From Prosthecomicrobium sp. N25 (GTDB lineage: Bacteria > Pseudomonadota > Alphaproteobacteria > Rhizobiales > Ancalomicrobiaceae): DNA of 64,000 nt. Shown piece by piece: positions 10,699-20,449 of this stretch. Numbering within the stretch: position 1 is the first letter of the stretch; the number at the start of each line of letters is the position of its first letter. A program made the position numbers and the translations under genes. The notes under the pieces were generated by a model. It did no database searches. It saw only the letters and a program-made list of their open reading frames with translations, and was not told the origin of the DNA. Location of the stretch: NCBI RefSeq assembly GCF_037203705.1, contig NZ_JBBCAT010000001.1:1213418-1277417 (forward strand), given 5' to 3'.

Positions 10699-12651
10699 AT
10701 GACCGTCATCCGCCAGCTGAACGACGACACGATCAACCGCATCGCCGCCGGCGAGGTGATCGAGCGCCCGGCGAGCGTCGTCAAGGAACTGGTCGAGAAC
10801 GCGCTGGACGCCGGCGCGACGCGCATCGAGGTCGCCACCGCCGGTGGCGGCAAGACCCTGATCCGGGTCACCGACGACGGCTGCGGCATGACGAGGGCCG
10901 ACCTCGTCCTGGCGGTCGAGCGTCACTGCACATCCAAGCTGCGCGACGACGACCTCCTCGACATACGCACCCTCGGCTTCCGCGGCGAGGCGCTGCCCTC
11001 CGTCGGCGCCGTCGCCCGCCTCGCCATCGCGACCCGCCACGAGGCCGAGCCGCATGGCTGGGAACTGGCCGTCGAGGGCGGGATCAAGGGCGAGCCGCGT
11101 CCCGCCCCGCTCGCGCGCGGCACCCGCGTCGAAGTGCGCGACCTCTTCTTCTCGACCCCCGCCCGCCTGAAGTTCCTGAAGTCCGACAAGGCGGAGGCCG
11201 CCGCCGTCACCGAGGTCGTGCGCCGGCTGGCGCTGTCCCGGCCCGACGTCCGCTTCGCACTCGGCGGCGCCGACCGCAATCCCGTCGACTATCAGGCTGC
11301 CCGCGGCGAGGATCCCTGGCTCGCCCGCATCGCCCAGGTGGTCGGCGACGATTTCCCCGAGAACGCGGTCCGCATCGACGCCCTGCGGGAAGGCATCCGC
11401 CTCGCCGGCCACGCCGGGCTGCCGACCTATCACCGCGCCGCCTCCACCCAGCAGTACCTGATGGTCAACGGCCGCCCCGTGCGCGACCGGCTCCTCCTCG
11501 GCGCCCTGCGCGGCGCCTATCAGGACCTGATGCGCGGCGACCGGCATCCGGTCGTGGTCCTCGACATCCGCCTCGACCCCCACGAGGTCGACGTCAACGT
11601 CCACCCGACCAAGGCCGACGTGCGCTTCCGCGAGCAGGGGCTGGTGCGCGGCCTCGTGGTCGGCGCCATTCGCGAGGCGCTCGCCCGCGCCGGCCACCGC
11701 GCCTCCTCCACCGGGGGCGAGCGCACCGTCGCGGCCTTCCGGATCGGCGCCCTGCCGGAGGCGCCGGGGGCCGGCTTCCGCATCCACACGGGCCGCGCCG
11801 AGGAGGGGCTCTCCGACCGCCCGCCCGGCCCGCCGCCCCGCGCCGCCTGGGACTGGCGCGCCTCGCCGTTCCGGCCGCCGGAGGTGGACGAGGCCGCCTT
11901 GGCGGACGCGGCCGGCGAGACGTCCCAAGGCCGCGGCTTTGCCGAGGCCGTCCAGGCCGCCTTCGAGCCGGACGCGGGTGCCGTGCTGCGCCAGCCGCCC
12001 CTCGCTCCCGGCTTCGGCCTCTCCGCCGATGCCCGCCCGGGGGACCGGGACGTCGACGCCGAGCGTGCCGCCCGGCCCCTCGGCGCCGCGCGGGCGCAGC
12101 TCCACGAGAACTATATCCTGGCCCAGACCCGCGACGGCCTTGTCCTCGTCGACGCTCACGCCGCCCACGAGCGCCTGACCTACGAGAAGCTGAAGCGCCA
12201 GCTCGCCGAGGCCGGCATTCCGCGCCAGATGCTGCTCGTCCCGGAGATCGTGGAGCTGCCCGAGGAGGACGTCGCCCGGCTCATCGCCGCGGCCGGGGAC
12301 ATCGCCCGCGCCGGCCTGGTGCTCGAGGCCTTCGGCCCCGTCGCCGTCGCGGTGCGGGAGATCCCGGCTCTCCTGAAGAGCTTCGACATCCGCGGCACGA
12401 TCCGCGACATCGCCGACGACCTGGCAGACCGCGAGGCGACGACCCGCCTGGAGGAGCGGATCAACCGGATCCTCTCCACCATGGCCTGCCACGGCTCCGT
12501 CCGCACCGGCCGCCGCCTTCGGCCGGAGGAGATGGACGCGCTGCTGCGCGAGATGGAGGCGACCCCCAACTCCGGCCAGTGCAATCACGGCCGCCCGACC
12601 TTCGTGGAGCTGAAGCTCGCCGACATCGAGCGGCTGTTCGGGCGGCGCTGA
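10699..12651 (+). CDS. mutL: DNA mismatch repair protein MutL
   Basis: A 650-residue mismatch-repair ATPase that couples MutS recognition to strand excision. The N-terminal GHKL ATPase is intact ([20 protein letters not shown]; the glycine-rich DDGCGM and [11 protein letters not shown] motifs). A variable linker spans about residues 340-445. The C-terminal dimerisation/endonuclease domain has [12 protein letters not shown], corresponding to the nicking motif DQHA(x)2E(x)4E but with Q replaced by A. It also has [10 protein letters not shown] and QCNHGRPT, the metal-site motifs. Nicking activity is expected in bacteria without MutH but is inferred here. Its 3' third is duplicated, in diverged form, at 14755-15413. 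Confidence 0.97.
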   Translation: MTVIRQLNDDTINRIAAGEVIERPASVVKELVENALDAGATRIEVATAGGGKTLIRVTDDGCGMTRADLVLAVERHCTSKLRDDDLLDIRTLGFRGEALPSVGAVARLAIATRHEAEPHGWELAVEGGIKGEPRPAPLARGTRVEVRDLFFSTPARLKFLKSDKAEAAAVTEVVRRLALSRPDVRFALGGADRNPVDYQAARGEDPWLARIAQVVGDDFPENAVRIDALREGIRLAGHAGLPTYHRAASTQQYLMVNGRPVRDRLLLGALRGAYQDLMRGDRHPVVVLDIRLDPHEVDVNVHPTKADVRFREQGLVRGLVVGAIREALARAGHRASSTGGERTVAAFRIGALPEAPGAGFRIHTGRAEEGLSDRPPGPPPRAAWDWRASPFRPPEVDEAALADAAGETSQGRGFAEAVQAAFEPDAGAVLRQPPLAPGFGLSADARPGDRDVDAERAARPLGAARAQLHENYILAQTRDGLVLVDAHAAHERLTYEKLKRQLAEAGIPRQMLLVPEIVELPEEDVARLIAAAGDIARAGLVLEAFGPVAVAVREIPALLKSFDIRGTIRDIADDLADREATTRLEERINRILSTMACHGSVRTGRRLRPEEMDALLREMEATPNSGQCNHGRPTFVELKLADIERLFGRR

Positions 12652-12929
12652 GCGGGCGACTCGGCGGTTCGGCGATGACTGGCGCTTCCCGTCGCTGCGG
12701 GCCGGAACGCAGATGCGGATCCGTGGCCGCCGGGCAGGATCCATGGTTGAATCGGAGCATCAACAATACGAATGTAAGAACAAAAATACGAAAATTGCCA
12801 GTCCTGTTAAAAATTACATTGCAAAATCACGAAATCCACCAACCGTTAACCCAAGGTCACTTACTATTATTCTAGATGGGCGGGCCTCCAGAGGACTTCG
12901 GCCGGCCGTCCGCTTTCAAGGAGGTAGGG
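12652..12929. other. Intergenic region, AT-rich promoter-like DNA before a chemoreceptor
   Basis: A 278-bp gap. Bases about 12745-12880 are strikingly AT-rich for this genome and free of coding signal, consistent with a promoter for the downstream chemoreceptor and perhaps with the edge of acquired DNA. No repeat or RNA gene was recognised. Confidence 0.5.
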
Positions 12930-14618
12930 ATGCGCCTGGACCGGCTGCCGTTGCTGTGGAAGATCATGATCCTGTTCGCCCTGCTCGCCGTCTCCTGGAT
13001 CGGCTCGGCGCTCTACACCGGATCGGCCGCGAGGCAGGCCACCGAGCGGTTCGCGCGCCTGCTCGACGGCGAGGTGAAGGCCGCGGTGGCCCTGGCCCGC
13101 GTCAACCGCCAGGTGGCCTGGTATGCCCGCTCGGTGAACAGGCTGGTGCTGGCCGATGCCGGCGACGAGGATCGGTCCTCCCTCACCGACATCGACTCCG
13201 CGCGCGCGGGCCTCTCGTCCGAACTCGGCAAGGCCCAGGCGGCGCTTCCCGGTCGGGCCACCGAATACGCCGAAGTCTCGGCCCGTTTCCAGTCCGTCGA
13301 ACAGGCCTGCCGCGAAACGATTGCGCTCGGTCAATCGAATGCCGACGCCGAGCGGGCGAAGGCCGCCCTCTTCGCGACCTGCGCACCTGTCATCCGTCAG
13401 ACGATCCCGGTGATCGCCGGCATCGTCGACAGGCTCGTGAAGGACATGGACGCGTCGGCCGACGCGGCCGAGGCGCAATCCAACGGCGCCCAGACGACCG
13501 GCTACGCCACCACCGGCATCCTGCTCGTCGTCGTCCTCACGCTCGCGATCTTGCTGGTGCGCTTCGGCATCACCGGCCCGATCCGGGGAATTGCCGGCAC
13601 GCTCGCGGAACTCGGCCAGGGCCGGCTCGACGTGGAGGTCCGAGGCGCCGAGCGCGGCGACGAGATCGGCGCCATGGCCCGCGCCGTCACGGACCTGCGC
13701 GCCAGCCTCCGGGAGGCGGAGCACGCCCGGACCGAGCAGAAGGCGACGGATGCCGCCTCCCTCGCCCGGCAGCAGCGGCGGGCCGAGACGGCCGAGCGTT
13801 TCGCGGGCCGCATGCGCGACCTCTCGGACCGCTTCGTCGTGGCCTCGACCGAGATGTCCGAGGCCGCCCGGAGCCTTGCCGCCACAGCGGAGGAGACCTC
13901 CCGCCAGGCCCAGGCGGTCTCCGGCGCCGCCGAGGAAGCCTCCACCAACGTCGAGACCGTCGCGGCGTCGACGGAGGAGATGACGGCCTCGATCCGCGAG
14001 ATCGCGAGCCGGGTCGCCCAGTCCGCCGGCGTCGCCAACACGGCTGCCGACGAGGCCGCCCGCACCGAGGTCGAGGTTCGGGCCCTCGCGGACGCGGCGC
14101 AGAAGATCGGCGAGGTGATCGACCTCATCAACAGCATCGCGGGCCAGACCAACCTGCTCGCCCTCAACGCCACCATCGAGGCGGCGCGGGCCGGCGAGAT
14201 GGGCAGGGGCTTCGCGGTGGTCGCCCAGGAGGTCAAGCAGCTCGCCGCCCAGACGGCGCGCGCCACCGAGGAGATCGGCTCGAAGGTGTCGGAGATCCAG
14301 CAGGCGACCGGGCGCACCGTCGGCTCCATCGAACGGATCGTCGGCACCGTGCAGGAGATCAAGACCATCTCCGCCGCGATCGCCTCCGCGGTCGAGCAGC
14401 AGGGCACGGCGACCGGCGAGATCGCCGCCAACACCCAGCTCGCCGCGCGCGGCACCGAGGGCGTGACCGGCAACATCGCGGGCGTGGGCCGCGCCGCCGA
14501 GCTGACCGGCGCGGCGTCGACCAAGCTCATGGACCTCTCGTCGGGCCTCTCCGGACAGGCCGCCGACCTCCGCCGGGAGGTCGCCGACTTCGTCCAGAAG
14601 CTGGAGGCGGCCGCCTGA
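12930..14618 (+). CDS. Methyl-accepting chemotaxis protein
   Basis: A 562-residue inner-membrane chemoreceptor. It has one membrane segment at about residues 10-30 ([17 protein letters not shown]), a periplasmic helical sensor to about 190, a second segment ([20 protein letters not shown]), a HAMP domain ([15 protein letters not shown]) and a signalling domain with the tip [20 protein letters not shown]. The ATG at 12930 is chosen over an upstream one at 12876 because AAGGAGG ends 5 nt before it. The gene lies between intact mutL and truncated tails of rsmD and mutL, so it may have arrived with that rearrangement. It has no che neighbours. Confidence 0.93.
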   Translation: MRLDRLPLLWKIMILFALLAVSWIGSALYTGSAARQATERFARLLDGEVKAAVALARVNRQVAWYARSVNRLVLADAGDEDRSSLTDIDSARAGLSSELGKAQAALPGRATEYAEVSARFQSVEQACRETIALGQSNADAERAKAALFATCAPVIRQTIPVIAGIVDRLVKDMDASADAAEAQSNGAQTTGYATTGILLVVVLTLAILLVRFGITGPIRGIAGTLAELGQGRLDVEVRGAERGDEIGAMARAVTDLRASLREAEHARTEQKATDAASLARQQRRAETAERFAGRMRDLSDRFVVASTEMSEAARSLAATAEETSRQAQAVSGAAEEASTNVETVAASTEEMTASIREIASRVAQSAGVANTAADEAARTEVEVRALADAAQKIGEVIDLINSIAGQTNLLALNATIEAARAGEMGRGFAVVAQEVKQLAAQTARATEEIGSKVSEIQQATGRTVGSIERIVGTVQEIKTISAAIASAVEQQGTATGEIAANTQLAARGTEGVTGNIAGVGRAAELTGAASTKLMDLSSGLSGQAADLRREVADFVQKLEAAA

Positions 14619-14625
14619 GCACCGG

Positions 14626-14757
14626 TCAGCCGGCGCGGAGGAACAGGAGCCGCGCCTCCCCGGAGGCGCGGTCGTCCTCCACCCGGTACCCGGCGGGAAC
14701 CTCGATCTCGGCCCCGGCCGCCTCCTCGAGCACCGCGAGCGCCCCGGGTTTCAGCCA
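14626..14757 (-). pseudogene. Remnant of a diverged rsmD 3' end
   Basis: The minus strand encodes about 43 codons from [20 protein letters not shown] to ARLLFLRAG and a stop. This aligns with the last part of intact RsmD at 16328 ([20 protein letters not shown] ... ARLIFLEGA). It has no start and no methyltransferase motifs. The protein-level differences are many, so it is not a recent copy of the neighbouring gene. At its 5' edge it runs directly into a mutL tail fragment, and both ends share a short CAGCCA/CCAGCC-like stretch around 14752-14760. Confidence 0.85.
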
Positions 14758-15434
14758 GCCGCCCCTCGCTCCCGGCTTCGGCCTCCGCCGATGCCCGCCC
14801 GGGGGACCGCGACGTCGACGCCGAGCGTGCCGCCCGGCCCCTCGGCGCCGCGCGGGCGCAGCTCCACGAGAACTACATCCTGGCCCAGACCCGCGACGGC
14901 CTCGTCCTCGTCGACGCCCATGCCGCGCACGAGCGGCTGACCTACGAGAAGCTGAAGCGCCAGCTCGCCGAGGCCGGCATTCCGCGCCAGATGCTGCTCG
15001 TCCCGGAGATCGTGGAGCTGCCCGAGGAGGACGTCGCCCGGCTCATCGCCGCGGCCGGGGACATCGCCCGCGCCGGTCTCGTGCTGGAGGCCTTCGGCCC
15101 CGTCGCGGTCGCGGTCCGGGAGATCCCGGCTCTCCTGAAGAGCTTCGACATCCGCGGCACGGTCCGCGACATCGCCGACGACCTGGCGGACGGCGAGACC
15201 TCCACCCGCCTCGAGGAGCGGGTCAATCGCATCCTCTCCACCATGGCCTGCCACGGTTCCGTCCGCACCGGCCGGCGCCTTCGGCCGGAGGAGATGGACG
15301 CGCTGTTGCGCGAGATGGAGGCGACCCCCAACGCCGGCCAGTGCAACTACGGCCGGCCGACCTGGGTGGAGCTCAAGCTCGCCGACGTCGAGCGCCTCTT
15401 TGGCCGACGCTCATTCCGGCGGCAATCTTACTAA
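14755..15434 (+). pseudogene. Remnant of a diverged mutL 3' third
   Basis: Bases 14755-15413 align with mutL from 11991 to its stop, the region encoding the C-terminal dimerisation/endonuclease domain. A 2-bp deletion near 14785 breaks the frame at the left end; from there it stays open. The position of the mutL stop reads TCA, so the frame runs on seven codons to a TAA at 15434. Most differences from the intact copy are synonymous third-position changes. At protein level H is changed to Y in the metal-site motif (QCNYGRPT). The first in-frame ATG is at 14991 and would give 147 residues. I regard it as a relic, but expression of a truncated domain cannot be excluded. Confidence 0.88.
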
Positions 15435-15526
15435 AAGACATCGTCAAAAATCGCAATTCAAACCCGCATGCCCGGCAGCTACCTTGCGGCACGGCCGAGG
15501 TCGAATTCGGTTCGTGGGAGGGGATC

Positions 15527-16261
15527 ATGGACAACATGCGCAAGTACGTGGCCGAAGGCATAGGCACATTCTGGCTCACCTTCGCGGGCTGCGGTTCCGC
15601 GGTGATCGCCGCGGCCTTTCCGGAGGTCGGCATCGGGCTCCTCGGCGTCTCGCTCGCCTTCGGCCTGACCGTCGTCACCATGGCGTACAGCATCGGCCAC
15701 ATCTCCGGCTGCCACCTCAATCCGGCCGTGACCGTCGGCCTTGCCGCGGGCGGGCGGTTCCCGACCGACCAGATCGTGCCCTACATCGTCGCGCAGGTGA
15801 TCGGTGCCGTCGTGGCCGCCGTCCTGCTCTACGTGATCGCCAAGGGAGCGCCGGGCTTCGACGTGTCGAAGGGATTCGCGGCCAACGGCTACGGTGAGTT
15901 CTCGCCCGGCAAGTACAGTCTCGTGTCCGGTTTCCTCGTCGAGTTCGTCCTGACCGGCATGTTCCTCTTCATCATCATGGGCTCGACCCACGGCAAGGCG
16001 CCGGCCGGCTTTGCGCCGCTCGCGATCGGCCTTGGCCTCGTCCTGATCCACCTCGTCTCGATCCCGGTCACCAACACCTCGGTCAACCCGGCGCGCAGCA
16101 CCGGCCCGGCGCTGATCGCCGGCGGCTCCGCACTTCTGCAGCTCTGGATGTTTTGGCTCGCCCCGATGCTGGGCGGCGCGGCCGGCGGCATCCTGTATCG
16201 CTGGCTGAGCGAGGAACCCTCCGCCCTCGTCACCGGCACGCCCGGCAAGAAAGCCGCCTGA
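15527..16261 (+). CDS. aqpZ: Aquaporin Z
   Basis: A 244-residue inner-membrane water channel. Both half-helix NPA motifs are present ([16 protein letters not shown] and [14 protein letters not shown]), and six membrane segments can be traced. The first NPA loop carries the AqpZ-type sequence [10 protein letters not shown], and the second loop ends NPARS with the arginine of the selectivity filter. The ATG at 15527 follows GGGAGGGG at 15516-15523. Length is close to the E. coli protein (231). It sits between the rsmD/mutL scar and intact rsmD, with which it converges. Confidence 0.96.
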   Translation: MDNMRKYVAEGIGTFWLTFAGCGSAVIAAAFPEVGIGLLGVSLAFGLTVVTMAYSIGHISGCHLNPAVTVGLAAGGRFPTDQIVPYIVAQVIGAVVAAVLLYVIAKGAPGFDVSKGFAANGYGEFSPGKYSLVSGFLVEFVLTGMFLFIIMGSTHGKAPAGFAPLAIGLGLVLIHLVSIPVTNTSVNPARSTGPALIAGGSALLQLWMFWLAPMLGGAAGGILYRWLSEEPSALVTGTPGKKAA

Positions 16262-16273
16262 TCCGGGTCCGAC

Positions 16274-16320
16274 CGGCCCGGCCACCGGCCGGGCCGACAC
16301 GGGCGGGACCCGAAGGTCCC
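16274..16320. terminator. Paired hairpins between convergent aqpZ and rsmD
   Basis: CGGCCCGGCC-ACC-GGCCGGGCCG (16274-16296) is a perfect 10-bp stem. GGGACC-CGAA-GGTCCC (16305-16320) is a second stem closed by a stable tetraloop. They fill the 66 bp between convergent stop codons, so a bidirectional terminator is likely even though no T-run follows. Confidence 0.55.
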
Positions 16321-16327
16321 GGGCGCG

Positions 16328-16882
16328 TCAGGCGCCCTCGAGAAAGATGAGGCGGGCCTCGCCGTAGTCCCGGTCGTCGATCACCGTGAAGCCGGCCGGA
16401 ACCGCGATCTCGGCCTCGGCCGCCTCCTCGAGCACCGCGAGCGCCCGGGGCTTCAGCCACCCGCCCGCCGCCATGGCGGCGAGCGCTGCGGCGCCGAGGC
16501 CCTTGCCGTAGGGCGGGTCCAGGAAGGCGAGGTCGAAGGGCTCGACCCCCGTGCAGGGGCCGAGCCGCGTGGCGTCGCGGCGCCAGAGCTTGGTCGCGCC
16601 GGTCAGGCCGAGCTTCTCGACATTGGCCCGGATCAGGCCGCGCGCTTCGGCGCTTTCCTCCACGAACTGGACGAAGCGGGCACCGCGCGACAGGGCCTCG
16701 AGGCCGAGCGCCCCCGTCCCGGAGAAGAGGTCCAGGATGCGCGCGCCCTCGACCGGATCCCCGTGCCCGTGCGCGAGGATATTGAAGAGGGTCTCGCGCA
16801 GCCGGTCGCTGGTCGGGCGGATCGCCATCGACTTCGGCCCGGCGAGCGCCGTCCCGCGGAACCGCCCGCCGACGATCCGCAT
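16328..16882 (-). CDS. rsmD: 16S rRNA (guanine966-N2)-methyltransferase RsmD
   Basis: A 184-residue SAM-dependent methyltransferase acting on G966 of 16S rRNA during 30S assembly. It opens with MRIVGGRFRGTALAGP, has the SAM-binding motif ILDLFSGTGALGLEALSRGA, and the catalytic DPPY in FDLAFLDPPYGKG. Full family length. It begins 6 bp after rluB ends, on the same strand, forming an rRNA-modification pair. A diverged fragment of the same gene's 3' end lies 1.6 kb away at 14626-14757. Confidence 0.96.
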   Translation of the reverse strand: MRIVGGRFRGTALAGPKSMAIRPTSDRLRETLFNILAHGHGDPVEGARILDLFSGTGALGLEALSRGARFVQFVEESAEARGLIRANVEKLGLTGATKLWRRDATRLGPCTGVEPFDLAFLDPPYGKGLGAAALAAMAAGGWLKPRALAVLEEAAEAEIAVPAGFTVIDDRDYGEARLIFLEGA

Positions 16883-16888
16883 GGTCCG

Positions 16889-18892
16889 TCAGCCCTCCGC
16901 CCGTCCGCCGCGCGGACCCCGGGGCTTGCCCGGCCCTGACGGCTTGCCAGGCCCGCGCCCGCCGCGCGGTCCGCCGCCTCCCGGCGCCCCGCGTTTCGGC
17001 CCCCCGCCCTTGAAGCCGCCCGGCTTCGGCCCGCCCGATCGAGGCCCCCGTCCGGCCCCCGCACCCTCGCCCGAACCGCCCCGGGGCGGTCCGCCCGGCC
17101 GCGCGCCGCGGCCCGGCGCCCGCGCCCCGGCCCCCTTGCGCTGCCACCCGGCGTCGCGGCCCTCACCGCCGGCCTCGAAATCCGGCCTCGGCGCCCGCGG
17201 CGCCCGTGCAGGCCGCTCCGGCGAGCCTTCCTGGCGCGGACCGCGTTCGCCGCGCTCGCCCGCCGGGCGATCCCGGCGTGGCGGCTTGGCGCCGAATCCC
17301 TCCTCGCGTCGGCCCCGCGCCGGCCCGCGCCCGGGCTCGCCGGCACCCTCGTGGCTGCGGCTGCCCTCCGAGCGCCAACGCCGGTCACCCTCGCCGGCAG
17401 CCGATGGACCGCGGTCGCGGAAGCCCTCGGAGCGCCACTTGCGCTCGCCGCCCTCCGCGCCGCCGCGGTCGCGGAACCCCTCCGAGCGCGGCGGCCGCCC
17501 GCGGCTGCCCTCCGATCGGTAGCGGCCGCCTTCGCCCGCCGGCGGCCGGTCCTCGACCCCACGCCGGCCTCCGTCCGGACGCTCCCGCCGCTCCGGCCTG
17601 TCCTCGCCGTAGGGGCGCGGGGGTCGCCCGCCGAACTCCGCCGGCCGCGGCCGGTCGCCGTCCGGGCGCCGCGGCCTGCGCAGCGGTTCGTCGCCGCCGG
17701 AGCCCGGCCTGCCGCGGCCCGTGCCGACCGGCTGCGGCTTCGGCGCTGCGCGGCGCTTCTTCGGCCCGAAGCCGTCCGCGGAGGCCGGCTTGCTCTCGTC
17801 TTCGCGCGGCAGTCGCACGATCTCCACGTCCCGCCGCGGCTTGCGCCCCTTCGGCGCGCCGTCCTCGCCCCGCTCCGCCTTGCGCTCGCCGGTGCCCAGA
17901 TAGGCCATCTCGGTGCGACCCGCGCGTGCCGGCTTGTCCGACCCGGCGACCCGGGCCTGCTTCGCCGGCTCGGCCGCCTCGCCCGGCACGTGATGCAGCA
18001 CGGGCGCCTCGAAGTCCGCCCCCGCCTCCTCGGCGAGCCGCTTGCCGAGCTGGTCCTTCAGCGTCTTGCCGCGGATCTCGCGCACCTCGCCCTCGCCGAG
18101 GTCGGCGAGCTGGAACGGCCCGAAGGAGACCCGGATCAGCCGGTTGACCGACAGGCCGAGATGGCCGAGCACGCGCTTGACCTCCCGGTTCTTGCCCTCG
18201 CGCAGGCCGATGGTCAGCCATACGTTCGAGCCCTGCACCCGGTCGATCGCCGCCTCGATCGGCCCGTACTGCACACCCTCCAGGGTGATCCCGTCCTTGA
18301 GGCCGTCGAGGTCGGCCTGCGTGACCTCGCCGAAGGCCCGGACGCGGTAGCGCCGGAGCCATCCGGTCGCCGGCAGCTCGAGCACCCGCGCGAGCCCGCC
18401 GTCGTTGGTGAGGAGCAGCAGCCCCTCGGTGTTGATGTCGAGCCGTCCGATGCTGACGACCCTCGGCATCTCGTCCGGCAGCCGGTCGAACACGGTCGGC
18501 CGGCCCTCCGGATCCTTCGTGGTCGTCACCAGCCCGGCCGGCTTGTGGTAAAGCCAGAGCCGCGTCCGCTCCTTCTGCGGCAGCGGCGCGCCGTCGACGA
18601 GGATGCGGTCCTCCGGGCCGACGGTCACCGCCGGGGTCGCCAGCACCTGGCCGTTGACGCTGACGCGGCCCTCCGCGATCCAGGCCTCCGCGTCCCGGCG
18701 CGAGCAGAGCCCGGAGCGGGCGATCCGCTTGGCGACCCGTTCCCGATCGGCCTCGCCGGCGGCCTCCGCGACCGCGGCGGCCTCCGCGGCCGCGGGGGCG
18801 GCGCCGAAGAGGTCGGTGCGCGGGCCGCGCTTCGTGTTTTTCGCCCTGGCGCCCGAGGGGGCGCGGCGCTTCTTGTCTTTCGCTTCGGTCAT
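16889..18892 (-). CDS. rluB: RluB-type 23S rRNA pseudouridine synthase with a long RG-rich tail
   Basis: A 667-residue protein, about twice the length of the catalytic core. Residues about 50-110 are an S4 RNA-binding domain ([21 protein letters not shown]). Residues about 115-290 are the RsuA/RluB/E/F catalytic domain with the aspartate motif [16 protein letters not shown]. The family isomerises a specific uridine in 23S rRNA. The last 360 or so residues are low-complexity, rich in Arg, Gly and Pro, with recurrent [14 protein letters not shown] units around residues 475-545; this part is presumably disordered and RNA-binding. Similar but usually shorter tails occur in other alphaproteobacterial homologues. 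Upstream of and probably co-transcribed with rsmD. Confidence 0.92.
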   Translation of the reverse strand: MTEAKDKKRRAPSGARAKNTKRGPRTDLFGAAPAAAEAAAVAEAAGEADRERVAKRIARSGLCSRRDAEAWIAEGRVSVNGQVLATPAVTVGPEDRILVDGAPLPQKERTRLWLYHKPAGLVTTTKDPEGRPTVFDRLPDEMPRVVSIGRLDINTEGLLLLTNDGGLARVLELPATGWLRRYRVRAFGEVTQADLDGLKDGITLEGVQYGPIEAAIDRVQGSNVWLTIGLREGKNREVKRVLGHLGLSVNRLIRVSFGPFQLADLGEGEVREIRGKTLKDQLGKRLAEEAGADFEAPVLHHVPGEAAEPAKQARVAGSDKPARAGRTEMAYLGTGERKAERGEDGAPKGRKPRRDVEIVRLPREDESKPASADGFGPKKRRAAPKPQPVGTGRGRPGSGGDEPLRRPRRPDGDRPRPAEFGGRPPRPYGEDRPERRERPDGGRRGVEDRPPAGEGGRYRSEGSRGRPPRSEGFRDRGGAEGGERKWRSEGFRDRGPSAAGEGDRRWRSEGSRSHEGAGEPGRGPARGRREEGFGAKPPRRDRPAGERGERGPRQEGSPERPARAPRAPRPDFEAGGEGRDAGWQRKGAGARAPGRGARPGGPPRGGSGEGAGAGRGPRSGGPKPGGFKGGGPKRGAPGGGGPRGGRGPGKPSGPGKPRGPRGGRAEG

Positions 18893-18941
18893 GGCGCCTT
18901 ACTATCAGGACTGACCCGCGCCCGCGAGGGATCTCGACCGC

Positions 18942-19418
18942 ATGCCTGCCGACAAATCCGCCGCGGGGACGACCCCGGCCCCGCGCTTCATGGACCTCGC
19001 CCTCGCCGAGGCCCGCGCCGCCGCCCTGCGCGGCGAAGTGCCCGTCGGGGCCGTGGTGGTGCGCGACGGCGCGATCCTCGCCGCCGCCGGCAACCGGACC
19101 CTCGCCGACCGCGACCCGACCGCCCATGCCGAGATGCTCGCCCTGCGCGCCGCCGCCGCCGCGCTCGGCTCCGAGCGGCTCGTCGGCGCCGACCTCTATG
19201 TCACCCTCGAGCCCTGTCCCATGTGCGCCGCCGCGATCTCCTTCGCGCGCATCCGCCGGCTCTACTACGGCGCCCCCGACCCCAAGGGCGGCGCGGTCGA
19301 CCACGGCGTCCGGCTCTACGCCTCGCCCACCTGCCACCACGCCCCGGAGGTCTACGGCGGCCTCGCCGAGACCGAGGCGGCCGACCTCCTGAAGTCCTTC
19401 TTCCGCACCCGGCGCTGA
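18942..19418 (+). CDS. tadA: tRNA-adenosine deaminase TadA
   Basis: A 158-residue zinc deaminase that converts A34 to inosine in tRNA-Arg. The zinc/catalytic motifs are HAEMLAL (His ligand and proton-shuttling Glu) and PCPMCAAA (two Cys ligands). The cytidine-deaminase fold opening MDLALAEARAAALRGEVPVGAVVV is typical. An N-terminal extension of about 16 residues precedes it, so the start could be the later ATG before MDLALAEA. Divergent from rluB, with 49 bp between start codons. Confidence 0.95.
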   Translation: MPADKSAAGTTPAPRFMDLALAEARAAALRGEVPVGAVVVRDGAILAAAGNRTLADRDPTAHAEMLALRAAAAALGSERLVGADLYVTLEPCPMCAAAISFARIRRLYYGAPDPKGGAVDHGVRLYASPTCHHAPEVYGGLAETEAADLLKSFFRTRR

Positions 19419-19437
19419 CCGGACCGGGACGCCGGCT

Positions 19438-20361
19438 TCACGCCTCCGGCGGGCGACGCATCAGGCGCCGGCGCGGGCGCTCCAGGGCGGGCCGCGACGG
19501 CGCCTCCAGTGCGGGCACTTCGCCGGGCTGGGACTCGATCATGCGCTCGAGCCGGCGCTTCACCTCGTCCTTGGCGGACGCGGAGGCGTCCAGGATCTCC
19601 CGCACGCGCAGGAAGTCGAGCACCCGGAACCCGCCGACCGCCGGCCGGACCAGGAGGTCGGGCGGGCGCTTCTCGAACTTCGCCTTGGCGACCGCCTGCA
19701 TGAGGATCTGGCTCGCCCCGAAAATCGTCTCCGTCGCGCTCGGCAGGGTCCGGCTCTGGGTCGGCTCCGGCTGCCCGATGACGTCGACCGCGACCACGAA
19801 ATCGAGCCCCGGCGGCAGTTCGTCGACCGGCACCGGATTGTGGACGCCGCCGTCGATGAGGACGCGCCCGTCGACGAGCACAGGCCGGAACAGGACCGGC
19901 AGCGCGATCGAGGCCGCCACCGCCTTGCGCAGGTCGCCCGAACGGATCGCCACCTCGCGCGCGCCGTAGAAGTCGGTCGCCATCACGGTCAGCGGCAGGA
20001 CGAGGTCCGAGAAGGAGGGCGGGATGGCGTCGCCCACGAAGATCGAGACGACCCGCTCCGCGTCGAACTGCCCGAGCGCGAGCCCGCCGGGTGCCAAGAG
20101 GTCGGCGAAGCGTTTCGGCCGGAGTTCCCAAAGCTTCGCGACCGCGGTCGTGCGGTTGCCGAAGACCTCGAGCGTCCGCTCGCGGATCTCCCGACCGGAA
20201 AGCCCGGACGCCCGCGCCGCCCCCATGATGGCGCCGATCGAGCACCCCGCGATGGCGGCCGGCACGATCCCCAGTTCGTCCAGCGCCTCCATGACCGGGA
20301 TGTGCCCGAGCCCGCGCGCGCCGCCCCCGCCGAGCACGAGGCCGATCCTGGGCATGGACAT
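19438..20361 (-). CDS. Patatin-like phospholipase (RssA family)
   Basis: A 307-residue serine hydrolase with a Ser-Asp dyad. Visible elements are the oxyanion loop LVLGGGGARGLGHIPV, the nucleophile elbow GCSIGA (GxSxG), and the aspartate in IDGGVHNPVPV. Family members hydrolyse phospholipids or acyl esters; the substrate here is unknown. The ATG at 20361 is preferred over an upstream ATG at 20430 because AAGGAAGGGG precedes it by 9 nt and the conserved domain starts at once. The C-terminus is Arg-rich. It converges on tadA, 19 bp away. Confidence 0.92.
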   Translation of the reverse strand: MSMPRIGLVLGGGGARGLGHIPVMEALDELGIVPAAIAGCSIGAIMGAARASGLSGREIRERTLEVFGNRTTAVAKLWELRPKRFADLLAPGGLALGQFDAERVVSIFVGDAIPPSFSDLVLPLTVMATDFYGAREVAIRSGDLRKAVAASIALPVLFRPVLVDGRVLIDGGVHNPVPVDELPPGLDFVVAVDVIGQPEPTQSRTLPSATETIFGASQILMQAVAKAKFEKRPPDLLVRPAVGGFRVLDFLRVREILDASASAKDEVKRRLERMIESQPGEVPALEAPSRPALERPRRRLMRRPPEA

Positions 20362-20449
20362 GGGGCTGGTCCCCTTCCTTGTGAATGAACGTTGTTCACC
20401 ACAGATGGCGTCGCATCCGGCCGCCGTCAAGCCGAACCGCTTCGTCGCC

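Noticed and set aside
10156-12744. 862-codon frame opposite mutL
   Set aside because: Antisense shadow of a well-conserved gene; its translation is low-complexity Arg/Gly/Ala and matches nothing recognisable. Similar long antisense frames at 3749-6034, 57667-61065 and 58065-60917 are rejected for the same reason.
12713-16261. A single open frame of more than 1,100 codons spanning the chemoreceptor, the scar and aqpZ
   Set aside because: It is a stop-free accident of high GC content. Only its last 244 codons (aqpZ) are real; the rest reads through the chemoreceptor gene in the wrong frame.
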